A DNA stretch of 64,000 bases, from the NCBI RefSeq assembly GCF_019578655.1, contig NC_063259.1:22927277-22991276 (forward strand). Reading direction: 5' to 3'. The notes beneath the pieces were generated by a model. The model did not search any database. It was not told the origin of the DNA and worked only from the letters and a program-made list of their open reading frames with translations. The stretch comes from Ricinus communis. Its lineage: Eukaryota; Streptophyta; Magnoliopsida; Malpighiales; Euphorbiaceae. Every line of letters starts with the position of its first letter. Position 1 is the stretch's first letter. Shown in pieces: positions 11,022-23,400 of the stretch. The position numbers were made by a program, and so were the translations under genes.

Positions 11022-12164
11022 TATATCTTTAGAAATGGGTGAAAGTAACGAATGACGATAGAGAAAGGGCAAGGGAAGAAAATAAAAATGTTTGTAATTT
11101 TTTCTTGTTTGAAAAAAATAATTTAAAAAAGTGAAAAAAAGTAATCATTTGTACCTACCAATATATAATGAAAAAAAAAAGAAGGAAAATATTTGCTTTA
11201 GTTATTTAACTTCCAAATTGATTTGTATAATCATTTCGAAGAGACATGTTCTTTTATCTATAGTATTTTTCTTAACGAGTGAACATAATTATAATTTTAA
11301 ATTTATTTTTATTAAAATTTAATTTTTTAAATATAATAAAACTTTTTTTTATTTTACTCTATCTCTGTCAACTTTTAGAAACAAAAAAAATAAAAACTAA
11401 TTCCTTTTCTGTCTCCTAAATTTTTCCAATGTCACTTTCTTTCACACCTACTTCTTTCCCAAATAAAGGATTAGTGCTCCTACCCCACCAAGCGTCATCG
11501 ACTGAAATGCCCATAGGTCCATATCACCGGCAGAAATTCCAGGTATCATCAGATGGAGAAAACGCCCATATGAGCAACTACAAAAAAGTAAGGAAAATCA
11601 CTACTAAAATAATAGGGCAATCACGTCAAAAATCCAAACTCTTACGTTAAGTTTGATTTATCTTTTTAGTTTTTATTTAAATAATTTGATTTAACTAATT
11701 AATTATGATTATAATCAAATAAAATTTTCAATCATGCATTATTGTCAATAATTTACACGTCATTACCATATATATTTACATAACATATACAAATTATCAA
11801 TGTCAGGTTATAGAGTAACAAAAAAATAAATGACAAGTGAAAATCATAAAAAAAATAAAAAGTGAAATTATATTTTTTCATTTTGTCGTGATTTTATGTA
11901 TTTTTTAAAAAGAAAAATGATGTTGGTAAATTAAAACGAGATTAATCGATATTTTAATTTAGCTATAATTGCAATCAATTAGTTAAATTGGACAATTTTA
12001 AATAAAATTTTAAAAAAGAAATATTTAAATTTTTTATATCATTAGGTCAAAAATAATAATATTAAAGCCTATATAATATAACTAAAAAAGACACTTATGC
12101 GCAAAACAGAAATTAAAAATTAAGGGAAAGTTGAGTACTGATAATGATAAAATATTTGTTATAA

Positions 12165-12201
<37 letters not shown>

Positions 12202-12722
12202 GAAGATATTTAACTGAGAAACTTCAAAAAACAAATTGAATATCTTATTACGGTGGAGTGTTTTTAATATTAATTTTACATTATTGAAGTTAATAACATT
12301 AACTTTTATTAAATTTAGTAATCTAAAATAAATAATGCGATTATAATACTTTTTAGTTTAACTAAAATTTTAAATATACGAGTATTTGTTTAACTAAGCA
12401 AAAACTTCTAAATTTAAAATGGAAAAGCAAAAACCGCAGCAAAGGCAAATTGACAAGGTAGCATCAAATTTCAAACAAAATCATTCGATGTTAGACCTCC
12501 ACTAAACTCCAGCAATAAGAACCTTCCGACTCATTTTAGGTCGGTGATGTAATATTATTGGTTCACGACCACCACAGCAACAGCAGCAGCCATATCAGAG
12601 TCGAGAAAAGAAAAGATCATATTTAACACTTGTCCTCGTATTCCACATTTTGCCAACCATGTGTATGGTGGTGCTCTTACCATAAAAATCCAATTCAGAT
12701 ACATTAGAATCCTGCACAAGGA
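11022..12722. other. AT-rich intergenic stretch with an (AAT)n tract
   Basis: No supported gene. Holds an (AAT)n microsatellite at about 12166-12201 and long A/T runs. The last 200 bases become less AT-rich toward the hydrolase promoter. Confidence 0.6.
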
Positions 12723-12730
12723 CCACGTGG
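12723..12730 (+). promoter_or_regulatory. Palindromic G-box/ABRE-type element CCACGTGG
   Basis: A perfect CACGTG core lies about 210 bases before the hydrolase ATG and 40 bases before a TATA-like sequence. bHLH and bZIP factors bind this core. The position is right for a proximal promoter element; function is inferred. Confidence 0.45.
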
Positions 12731-12767
12731 TGTGCTATATTAGTATTTAGACCATGTGGGTACTCTG

Positions 12768-12775
12768 TATAAAAA
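12768..12775 (+). promoter_or_regulatory. Candidate TATA box TATAAAAA
   Basis: TATAAAAA lies 173 bases before the hydrolase start codon. A transcription start near 12798-12805 would leave a 5' leader of about 140 bases. Confidence 0.5.
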
Positions 12776-12940
12776 GTAAGCAAGCTAGCAGGCATGGCAA
12801 GCAAATTGATGGTACTGATAATTTTTATTGGCCAGCCAGCAATACCACTATTTCGAGAACATTGCTTTCATTGGATGCATCAAAAGCATTAATTTCTTGT
12901 TTCAACTCTTGCCCCACCTCTGAAACAAACCCGTTTTTCC

Positions 12941-15900
12941 ATGGATCTTTCACTTAAACTTAAAATCCAGTCGCCCGCTACTTTCTCTTTAACTCACCGG
13001 AAATTTCACTCTCCGATCGTCCGTCCGCTTAAACACCAAATACCGATTATTTCTACATCAACTTTGAACTTAAAGTTTAGAACTTTTATAATATCGTCTC
13101 AAAACCACCAACCAACAACGTTCATGTCCAAGTTTAATAAGAAGAACAATAAGGCTTTTGAAGGTGTTAGTGAAGAGCTTAATCTGATTGCTACTCAAAA
13201 TTTAGACCATGCCCCAGCTCGCAGGCGGGTTCGATCGGCTTTCGCTGAGGCTGTACAGCAGCTTGATCATCCTTTGTTCAAGGTTTGGCTATGATCATGG
13301 GTAGTTGTTTGATCTGGGATATGGTGTTTAATGTTACTGTTAATTGATCGCTTCGGTTATGATGCTACTTACTGATCTTATGTTGGTATTTTTTCATCAT
13401 GTAGGGGGCTCCTACTGGGATTATAACACAGGAGGTAGGATTGCACTTTCTTTGTTTGGGGATTTATTAATAAGAATTAAATTTCTATCCTTTTGTTGGT
13501 AGAATGGGAATAGAAAAAATTAGAAAGAATTATTGAAACTTTTTATTATCTAATATTGAACTGAAATGGATATTGGATTGCTTTTAAACATATGTTTTTC
13601 AGGCTAATGAAGTTAATATCTAAAATTTTAGTGACTATCTAATTGCCCGATGCAGTGGTATGAAAGGAATTCAGAAGGTTTGGAGATCTTCCTGAAGAGC
13701 TGGATGCCACCACCAGATGTTCAAATTAAAGGTGCTGTGTATTTTTCCCATGGATATGGTGATACCTGCACTTTCTTCTTTGAAGGTTTGTAATTCCGTC
13801 ACGTTTTATTTAATTTATGAGACAGCGTTACGAATAACACCTTGTGCTTGAAATAAGGAGAGTTGAAAAATCTCAGGTATTGCAAGGCGAATTGCTGACT
13901 CCGGTTATGGTGTTTATGCTTTGGACCATCCTGGTTTTGGTCTTTCTCAAGGATTGCATGGTTACATCCCAAGCTTTGATGACTTGGTCGACAATGTTAT
14001 CGAACAATACACAAAAATAAAGAGTTTGTTATCTACCGTGTCTTGTAATGGCAATTATCAAAATTTTTGCTATTCTAGGTATTCTTTGCTATTGCAAATT
14101 TGCAGCATTTGGGAATGTCAGTTCTTAATTCTCTTTACACCATTATGTTGGCAGGAAGACCTGAACTAAGAGGATTGCCTTGCTTCATACTGGGGCAGTC
14201 CATGGGTGGAGCTATTACCCTCAAAGTTCACCTAAAGGAACCACATGCATGGGATGGCATGATCCTTATAGCTCCTATGTGTAGAGTAAGCACATCTTGA
14301 TCCTAACTTCAACATGGTTTAAATGAATTCCTTATGCTAATGAGCTTATCATCAATTCACTTGCATCTGTCAAATGTGCAATATCTCCCTAGTTGCATGT
14401 CCTTAGTCCATTCAAGAACAAGTAGGCAATTTTAGTTTTGGAAAATTACATAGCTACTTGTTACCGAGGTAAAGTAGTGCATATACCTTGTTGAACTTAT
14501 AAAAGCACAGTATGAGAGAGACATGCTTCAGTAGGGATCTACTCTTGCACTACATTGTCTGTAAAAAATATTTGGCGTAATAAAACTTGTTATCTAAGTA
14601 CTGAGGTTATGTAGAGCCCCTCTCAACTGCTATGCATCATTCATCTAAAATTGATACTAAAATTGTGTTTAGTTGAAATGAGTTCCAAAAATCTTATAGA
14701 ATTCATTTGCAAATCTAAAGTTTATGTGTTTGGTTGAAATGAAAGTTTATTTAGAATTCACATAATTAAATTTGTGGAATTGATTATAAAACTAAATTCT
14801 AATAAAGTAGATAGAATTAATAAATGAATTGCACATTAATAAGTCAATATAATTCATGAGACCAAAATGCATGTTTCAATTTTACCTTTGCGTTTACTTT
14901 CTCTCTCATATCTTTACTCTTCATATTTGTTTTCTTAATATAATTTTTATATGAAATGAACTCCATAGTTATTATTAACACAAAATAATTATCTATATGC
15001 AATATCTAGAATTCATATACAAATAAACTGATTTTTTAATGGATTTCAACCAAAAATAACGTAATTGATTTTGATGGTTTCACCTCAGCCTAACTTCAGC
15101 AGGAGTTTGTTGTAAGCACTTTTTCTTCTTTCTGACCTTGTGTTGCTGACCTCGTGTTGTTGCCAAGATTTCAGAGGATGTCAAGCCACCACCACCAGTT
15201 TTGAAGGCAATAACCCTTTTGTCTAGAGTCATGCCAAAGGCAAAGCTCGTTCCCCAGAAAGATCTATCAGAGCTGTTCATCAGGGACCTGAAGACAAGAA
15301 AAATGGTTTGTTCTTTGTATTTCTAACAAAATTGTGTGGTATAAAAACTCAAGAGAATTCCCTATACTTTCCCCATGAACCTCATAACCATTAGCAATAA
15401 CATAGGAGGAAACAACGCCTAACTTGATCTATTCGTGAATTCTATTTGCTGCTTAATAGAAACATTACAAAGCCAACTAGATAAGTGAACTTTTTTTCAT
15501 TTTAGCTTTGTTTCATAAATACTACAACTTCACCACACCATCAATGAGAGATGCTCAGATTTTACCACCTTTGGGACTTGTGACCATGGTTGATATGTAG
15601 TATTTTTAGAGTAGACATATTTGTAGATGATATTGTTGCTTCTTCATTTTCATTAGGCTGATTACAATGTAACTGGTTACAATGATAAAATGCGGCTTAA
15701 AACTGCTGTCGAACTCTTGAAGGCTACAGAGGAAATTGAGGCACAACTGGATAAGGTTAGTGCCCTCCTATTATTTATCATATCCCCTCATATAGGTTAG
15801 TATTCTATCATTGTATATATAAACAAGGCAAATTCTTACTGCTCTGTCAACAAAGTTAACTGATGCCAGGGGCATTGCAGGTTTCATCTCCATTGTTGAT

Positions 15901-16093
15901 TATTCATGGAGCTGCTGATAAGGTGACAGATCCTCTGGTCAGCCAGTTTCTGTATGAGAGAGCCTCTAGCAAAGATAAAACGTTAAAACTCTATGAAGCA
16001 GGTTATCACTGTATTCTTGAAGGGGAACCTGGTGACAGAATTTTTCACATTTTTGATGATATTCTTTCATGGCTTGATTCCCGATGCTCTTAG
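12941..16093 (+). CDS. Alpha/beta hydrolase, monoacylglycerol-lipase-like, probably plastid-targeted
   Basis: Serine hydrolase of the plant MAGL/lysophospholipase-like family, expected to act on monoacylglycerols or related acyl esters. Exons: 12941-13282, 13405-13434, 13656-13785, 13877-14023, 14155-14285, 15168-15305, 15657-15755, 15881-16093. All junctions are GT-AG and in phase, giving 409 residues. Exon 2 is a 30-base micro-exon. Residues 1-60 are Ser/Thr/basic-rich with almost no acids, like a chloroplast transit peptide. HG of the oxyanion region is at 156-157 (FSHGYGD). The nucleophile is Ser232 in GQSMGG, the acid Asp352 in HGAADKVTDP, and the base His382 in GYHCILEGEP, so the triad is complete. 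An AATAAA-like signal lies near 16368. The large intron 5 (14286-15167) holds a MITE-like repeat. Exact substrate is unknown; caffeoyl-shikimate esterases belong to the same fold group but usually lack this N-terminal extension. Confidence 0.93.
14664..15060. mobile_element. MITE-like element in intron 5 of the hydrolase gene
   Basis: About 395 bp of AT-rich sequence bounded by imperfect inverted ends: TGTTTAGTTGAAATGAGTT on the left and, in reverse complement, TTTTTGGTTGAAATCCATT on the right. The match continues through an A-rich block to GAATTC on both sides. A possible AATTG direct repeat flanks it (14661-14665 and 15063-15067). No coding capacity. Boundaries are approximate. Confidence 0.45.
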
Positions 16094-17170
16094 AAAGTTG
16101 TCATTTCATTCAGCGCCCTGCCTTTCTGTTACTTCCCTGGCAGTCACTGCCTCCCATTTTTTGCTTTTAAGTTCATGTTGCCATCTGTTGAAGATGTAGG
16201 ATCATAATTGAAAATCAATGTAAGTCGTTCAAGTTTCTGGTGTTGGACACAATCTACAAGGCACCTTGCTTGGTTATTGTACTTTATCGTCATGGACAAG
16301 TTCTGGCATAGGCTTGCACATGTATGGATGTGCTGAATCTCCAGATCAACAAGTGGGAAGCTCGGCTCAATAAAACTTCAATCATATGAAATCATTTTAT
16401 GATAAAAGTTCTATTTGAATTCATTCGATAGGCTTCGTAAGCCAGGATCAAAACTTAATATGAGCTTGTTGCTCCGTAAATGAGTTGAACTATGAATTTA
16501 TTAGTACTTGGCTCGTTCATTAATAATTCATTTTAATTTAGTTATTAAATATTAATAATAGGGTATAAGTTCTATAATACATTTTTTAATTTAATTCTGT
16601 AAATCAATGGAAACATAAGTATTGGTTATTCAGCATGATAATGTCTAATAAAGGTTAAATATTAGCAAGTTTGGGCCATTAAACTTCATATTTTAATAAC
16701 AACCTCGAGTTAAATCTAAATTTTAATTGTAATATTGCACAAGATTTTGCAAGGTTGTCCAGAAGTTGAGAATATTATATAATGGTATGCTTAATTAGGC
16801 TAATGGTGGTCTTTTATTAGAAATTTTTTTAATTTTTATATTTAATTGGACTATTTTTCGAATAAATAGAATCACTTATTTAAATTGTGATAAGTTTAAT
16901 TTTTTTAATTTTTTCTAAAATTAACCCATAATTACCTCTACTTTTATACTAACTCTTTTGGACACTGGACGTTTCAATCTAGAAATTTCTTATTCTGGTA
17001 ATGGTTTAAGAGGAAAAATAGTTAGAAGAAGAAAAAAAAAAAATGCCGCTTTTAATCACTATTAGCCATTTTGCTATAACATAAAATAAATAATTTATAA
17101 TTTATTATTAATTAAAATTCTTTTTGTAAGCCCATGATTTAAGTGTTACATATTGTGGCGTTCTCTAAAG
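16094..17170. other. Hydrolase 3' region and intergenic stretch
   Basis: The first ~280 bases look like a 3' UTR, with a possible poly(A) signal at about 16368. At 16340-16540 there are diverged GAGCTTG/GGCTCGTTC phrases typical of an old dispersed plant repeat. The rest is AT-rich with no gene. Confidence 0.5.
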
Positions 17171-17910
17171 TATCAAAATGGCTAAATGCACGCGTAGACA
17201 CTTCTAATGATTTGTTATCTAGACACTTCAATTTACTTTTTTTGTCGTTTAAACACTAAAACTAATATTTTTGTCACTTAGACACTTAAATTTGCTCATT
17301 TTTATCATGTAAGCACGTGTGCATACACTTTTAGCAATTTAAGAAGCGACACATATTCAGTTCTTATAAAAGTCCTTATAATTTTTATAAAATTATATTT
17401 TAACCCTTATACTTTTTAAATACTTTATGGACATTATCTTTTAACCCTTAAATTTTTAAAATTTTATAGTAACTATAATTTTTCTTTTATAATATGAAAT
17501 TCAAAAAAGTATTGAATTTGAAAGTATCTAAGATTAAATTCAAATTAAAATAGTTTTTTTTTTAAATAATCAAATAGAATTTCTAAATTAAAATGATGAT
17601 GGTAGTCGTGGGTAGTGTGGGTGTGGTAGCAATTTGAAAAAATATATATATAATTCTTTTAATTATTTTAAGTATAGAAAATATTACTTTATTATTTTAT
17701 AAATTTTTATATAGGATTTAAATATATTTTATAAAAATAATAGGGACTTAGAAAAATATTTGAAAACTAAAGTCAGTGGAAGTGTGCGACATTGGTACTC
17801 ATTTGAAAAAATGAACAAATTTAAGTGTTTAAAAGGTAAAAAATGATTGTTTAAGCTTTTAAGTGGTAAAAAGAAAAGTTAAGGTGGCCAAGTCATTAAA
17901 AGTTCAGGTG

Positions 17911-17950
<40 letters not shown>

Positions 17951-17962
17951 GCCTATCAAAAT
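17171..17962. mobile_element. Non-autonomous Mutator-like element with perfect 9 bp target duplication
   Basis: The element is 17180-17953 (774 bp). It begins GGCTAAATGCACGCG and, read from the other end, begins GGCTTAATATATA. The inverted arms match over roughly 150 bp, for example CTTCTAATGATTTG against CTTTTAATGACTTGG, and AGACACTTAAATTTGCTCATTTTT against AAACACTTAAATTTGTTCATTTTT. Flanks are TATCAAAAT at 17171-17179 and TATCAAAAT at 17954-17962. No coding frame lies inside. A (TA)n tract at about 17913-17947 lies within the right inverted repeat and has lengthened that arm. Confidence 0.92.
17913..17947. repeat. (TA)n microsatellite inside the MULE terminal repeat
   Basis: About 17 TA units between the GGCTTAA terminus and the conserved part of the right inverted arm. 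The left arm has only GCACGCG at the corresponding place. Confidence 0.85.
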
Positions 17963-18189
17963 ATGGTTGAAGTTTACATACCATGGGCGAATGCTATTAT
18001 TATATTAAAGTCTAATTACCAACAAAATTTTAATACGAATCTAACATTGATAAGAACTTAGTTTCTGATGCTGTATATATACCTACATCACCCTCTTCTC
18101 AATTCATTCTTTAGTCATTGTAGTCTTAATTCATTGAAGATAGTCTTCTTCGTAATCTTTAATATTGTCTGTTTTTCAAATATTCAGCC

Positions 18190-18906
18190 ATGGTTCTTAG
18201 TATTGTTGCTGCTAGTGGTGGTGGTGGTGATGGTCCTGGTCCCGGTCCCGGTCCTAAGCCTAACTACCTTTCTAAAACACACTGGACGTTGTATTCACGT
18301 GCAATGTGTCAGCTGCCGGCGGTTTGATTTTTGGATATGATATTGGCATATTTGGTGAGTTTTCTTCATATATTTTTTTCTACTTCTTGCTTATATATAC
18401 GTACACACATAAAATATTAATGTGTTCATGTTGTTATACTGCAAATGCATGCAGGTGGTGTAACATCTATGGCTCTGTTTTTTAGTGGATTCTTTCCCTC
18501 AGTTTATCGGAAGAAAGCATTGGATGCTTGCCTCCACCAATCAGTGCTGCAAGTTCAATCATCTTACTTTTACTACGTTTACATCTTCGTTATACGTGGC
18601 TACTCTGGTTGCATCCCTTTCTGCATCATGGATCACCAGCAAACTGGGTCCAAAAATATCAATGCTTCTCGGTGGCCTGATATTCTTGATCGGAACAGCT
18701 ATCAATGCTGGTGCTCAGGCTGTCTGGATGCTTATATGATCGATAAATTTGTGCTTGGGTTGTGCTGCAGCCTGCAGTCTGTGCTACTTTATGTGTCAGA
18801 GATGGCTCCATATAAGAGACATGGTTTTTTCAACATTGTGTTTCAACTGTCAATAACAATTGGTATCCTTTGTGCTAATCTCGTAAATTATGTGACTCCC
18901 ATTTTG
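18190..18906 (+). pseudogene. Hexose/H+ symporter (STP-type sugar transporter) pseudogene, truncated
   Basis: Remnant of a plant monosaccharide transporter of the major facilitator superfamily. The ATG at 18190 opens a Gly/Pro-rich N-terminus. The family pattern then continues in another frame (VFTCNVSAAGGLIFGYDIG), so a frameshift lies near 18285. A GT-AG intron (18355-18454) is preserved and joins to GGVTSM...FFPSVYRKK. A second frameshift near 18520 leads into TNQCCKF...FTSSLYVATLVASL...ISMLLGGLIFLIGTAINAGAQ, and a third near 18740 into LYVSEMAPYKRHGFFNIVFQ and ITIGILCANLVNY. Homology then stops after about the fifth membrane segment, so more than half of the ~510-residue protein is missing. 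At least three frameshifts and the truncation rule out function. Confidence 0.9.
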
Positions 18907-18929
18907 ATAAGCATTCTAAATTAACTTTA

Positions 18930-18960
<31 letters not shown>

Positions 18961-19684
18961 TATTTATTTCTTCATTTTAATCATCACTATTTTTATTTAT
19001 TTCTTTTTACCCGAGCTTAAAACATTCCAATTGACAAAATGTCTTAAATTTGGAAGAACCATTAGTTCTAGAAAACATATATGACTAAAGATGGCTCCAT
19101 GGTATAGATTTACTTTTATCTTTAATGAAGATCGAACCTTTCATAGCCATGGTCCACATTTTCTCTTTATTTGTTATGTTTTCATTTTCTCTTTCGTTAT
19201 CATAGTTTAGTATGTAGTTATATAGGAAAAACTTGTTAATTATTGTTTTCTTTCATAAATCTTTTATTCCAGTTAATATAAACAATTAGCAATAGTTATT
19301 TTTCTTAGTTAATGGTTGTAAGCTAAATTATTATCCTGTTTATTCTTGTTAGGTAATATATGTCAATATCAATTTTAAATAATGTGAATGTTTATTTCAG
19401 ATAATACCATCCAGGTTCGGTCTTTTGACTTTAATTTAGTGCCTAAATTTTCTACGCTTCGGTCACTTTATGATTGTGTTATCGTAGAAGGAAAATAAAT
19501 TTTTTTTATGCTGTAGGTAAAGTAATGTAGTAACGAGAACAATTCCGACAGATGCCAAAGCAGAAACCAAGCCTATCAAATAATTAAATTTGTACAATAT
19601 CTTAAAAATAATAGCAATTGAAATATTTTTAAATATCTATTTTAATGAAATTTTTAATCTGTTAGAAATATTTATTAATTCAGA

Positions 19685-19724
<40 letters not shown>

Positions 19725-20438
19725 GTCTTAAAAATATAAATAATTTTTATATTATTAATATAAATAAAATTTTAAAAATATAAAAATTCTGTTAAATTTT
19801 ATCAAATAAATCTATTTTATATATTATTTATAATAAAAATAATAATAACTATACCACGTGCTGCTGTCTAACTCATAGACATTTTCTTAAATTAGACAGA
19901 AATTAATAAGCAAAGAATAAGTCAGAAAGAATATTTGTAGAATAAACTAACAAAATAGAGAAAAGAAAACTATCAATAGTTTGTTTTAGAAAGTGATTTT
20001 ATGCTAAAAGATTAGGATAACTAAAAGTGTTACTTTAATTATTATCTTTAGAAACTAAGACTAAAAAAATAAAAATTAATTTTACTTTAATTTGATAGAA
20101 ATTTGGAGTTGAAATTTAATAACAAATTTAAAATTCAAATTATTTTCTTTTTCTTTCTCAATTAAATCTTTGAGCGGTTAATTAACGAAAGAAAAAGAAA
20201 AATATAATAACGAAACAAATCGTAAAAGGTATTTGTTGATATGTGAGAAAATGGTGTTGGATCTGTAATTTGACTAAGCTGCAGGGGCTGGATAATAAGT
20301 AACCCAATTATCTATGATCTCTAGAACTCCCAAAGCAGAAGCTAAAGAGTGCGTAAGAGATAAAAAAGGAAAAAGAAAAAGCAATCTCTTTGAATCAAAG
20401 TCATTAACCAAAGGCCGTCTCCTCAATTGAAAGCGTAA
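18907..20438. other. Intergenic stretch between the transporter pseudogene and the IST1-like gene
   Basis: AT-rich, with (TA)n tracts at about 18930-18957 and 19690-19720. No further transporter homology is visible. The last ~130 bases before 20439 are purine-rich and less AT-rich and probably contain the promoter and 5' UTR of the next gene. Confidence 0.55.
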
Positions 20439-23400
20439 ATGTCACTGTTAAATCAGCTCTTCAACAGAGGCGTTTTTGGTGCTAAGTGGTCTGTTCATTT
20501 CTTAGTTCTCTCTCTGTTTTTATGTATTTATTATTATTATTCATTGAACTATTTAAATAATTTCCACTAGTTTTTAATTTCTTTGCTCATGCTGTTTTTC
20601 TTAATGATTTGATATGTGTCATAAACTGTGATTCTCAGAGAAATTTTTGCTTGTAATTATTATTGTTCCCTTGCAATTCTCGTTAGTCAACTTTTACTGT
20701 GCAGCTCGACGCTTTTCTGGAAAGAAAAAGTTATCAGATACCTATTCCCCAAAAATACATTTGGGTCCTTCTCAGCTCAAAGTTCTATGGCAGCATTAGT
20801 CTTGTTCATTATTAATTCTGTATATGGTGTCATGTGATTGCAATTGCGGATGCTCTTGTCAATTATTAGCTTTTGGTGCTTTGAAATTGAATAATTGTAT
20901 CATGAGTTGCTCCCTTTTGTCTAAATTTTGCATAAAGTATGCAGTTTTGTTTTGATGAACTGGCTTTTGCAGCAAAACATGCTTGACACTGTCAATTTCC
21001 CGCATAAAATTGCTGCAAAACAAAAGAGATTTGCAGCTCAAACATATGCGCAAGGAAATAGCTCAATTTCTGCAGGCTGGTCAAGAAGCAATAGCTCGAA
21101 TACGGGTACCCTTTCATTTTTTTTTGAAAAATTAGATACTGATATGCTTAATCAGGGCACTGTTATTTGAATCTCTAATTTCCCCCTCTTCTATGCATTT
21201 TTCTCTTCTATTTTAGGTGGAGCATGTCATACGAGAACAAAACATATGGGCTGCTTATGAGATATTGGAGCTGTTCTGTGAGTTTGTTCTTGCACGTGTT
21301 CCGATTCTTGAAAGTCAGAAGTAAGTCCAATTATTAAAAAGAATTTTTTTCTTTATTGGAGAGAATGTTTAAGTTGTTTTTGCCTTTCTTGAAATGGAAG
21401 CAGTGTCGAATTAGAGCATCAGTAATAGTTCATAGAAATTTGAAGTTATATCAAGACTCAGTTATTTATTTTTCCATGAGAATGCTGCTTCCCCACAATC
21501 CAAACCCAATATTGTTTTCTTACCAACGTTGGCAACTATTGGACTTCAAAAGAATCATAAAATCCTATTCAATTTTTTAATTAAAATATTGGTACGTACC
21601 TTGGAACCATTGCGAGTCTTAATATAAGAACGGAGTTAGCGAACTGGTAGTAAACTTTCCCTACACTTTGATCAATGCATATCCACAAGTGTGCTCCCCA
21701 GAACTATCTTTTAATATTCACGTGGCCCCTAGTGATTACATATAAAGTGGTGAAGCCTAGAAGGTATATCTTATCTGATTCTATTATGGATACCTTTTAC
21801 CTTTATCGCTCGTGTAAGAAGAGCTTTAAGTATTTGCATAATCCTATGTAATTCCTTCGCAGAAATTATGACTTAAGACATAAAAGCTTAATGAAGTCGT
21901 TTACATAGCGCTCATGCCTTGAACAAAATTGTGTCTGCAGTGCAGCTACATCCTTCCTAAACTTGTATTCCTGATACTTTAATGCTGGACATTAGGTATA
22001 GGTTCCAAACTGGTTGAATACCCTTTTCAACTGAGTAACTGATTATATATCTTGAATCATAAAATCTTCTGGACTTCTTTCACTGAACTGATATACTTAT
22101 TTACTAAAAAAGATGCTTATTTTATGTTTATAATATGATGTAGTGCTCCAATGCTTCTTTTATTCGCAGTGATTGAGGTTGCATTTTTTGTGAGTTTTAA
22201 GTAATCAGAATATCTTGCTTCACAGAATTTCAGTTTCTAATTAAAATAATATCTCAACAATATCAATTAGAGAATATGTTAAGAATCTTCGGATGAGTAC
22301 TTGGTTTACCTATAGAAGTGAGTTCTTCCTTCTCTATACCACAATTTAAACATTTAGCCTTATCTCAAAATTCAGCAAAGTCTAAATTCACCTTCCACTA
22401 CTTGCATCTATTGAAGTATTTTGTTTGACTGGTTGTTTCCAAAAAATTATTTCTTTGATTGTTGTTGTTTCGATAATCAATTATAATTAAAGCTCGGTTA
22501 TAATATCTGATCTTGGAAAACATATTTTGTATACCTCTACATCGGTCTAGTGATGTAGGACAGCTACGTTGATTTTTGTTAGAAATAAAAGGTTTAAAAT
22601 TGAATTCCAGGTCTAATTTGGAAGATGTTCAAAAAATTCGTATCTGTGATTTTGGGAGTGAGATTATTTTATTTCTTTTACAATTTAATGGGTTTGGTTA
22701 TAGAGGTATAAAAGTTGTTCAGTTCCCCATTGGAGTCTGAATTCTGATCATAGACTACCAACAGTTAAAGCACACACACAAATACTAATATAAAACCTTT
22801 TATTTAATTTGAAAGAATTAGTTCTTAAACCATTTTTCTTGCAGTTGCCCTCTCTCTGGATATTATGTGGTGCAGTGCTAATCCTAGACTTAATACCAGC
22901 AGCAGCTAATATTGATTCACAATATTTTTATGATTCCATAAGGAACCAACTCTATTCCATGTTATATGAAAGTATTTTTCATATTGTATTCATGCCCATC
23001 GATGAATTACTGGAATTATTTCGGACCTAAAAGATCTCAGGTTTTCTTTTTGCCTCATACAACGTCTTGGGTTTCCTTAATTTTGTATTCTAGATAGTCA
23101 ATCAAATTCATTAAGAATGGCTTTTAGGATAGTGTTCTCTTCTATTAAGTGCTAGGTCTGTTTTCAGATGTAAATTTTTAATAAGAAAAATGCAAAACAC
23201 CAGGCATTTTTATACGAAAATCTAATATAGAAACAAAGGCAGGTGAGCAATTCTTTCTCTTCTTATTTTTTGCCTTACAAAGTAAATGTTCATTTAAGAA
23301 AATATTTTCTTAAATCGATATCCTTTTCTATTTAAGTCTATGGATTATTAGGGGGCTACTGAATTTGAAACAAAGCCAGAATACTTGTTTATTTTTTTGG

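Noticed and set aside
22545..22615. Possible SINE with TCGGTCTAGTGATG and GTTTAAAATTGAATTCC boxes in intron 3 of the IST1-like gene
   Set aside because: The boxes fit pol III consensus poorly and no ends or duplications were found.
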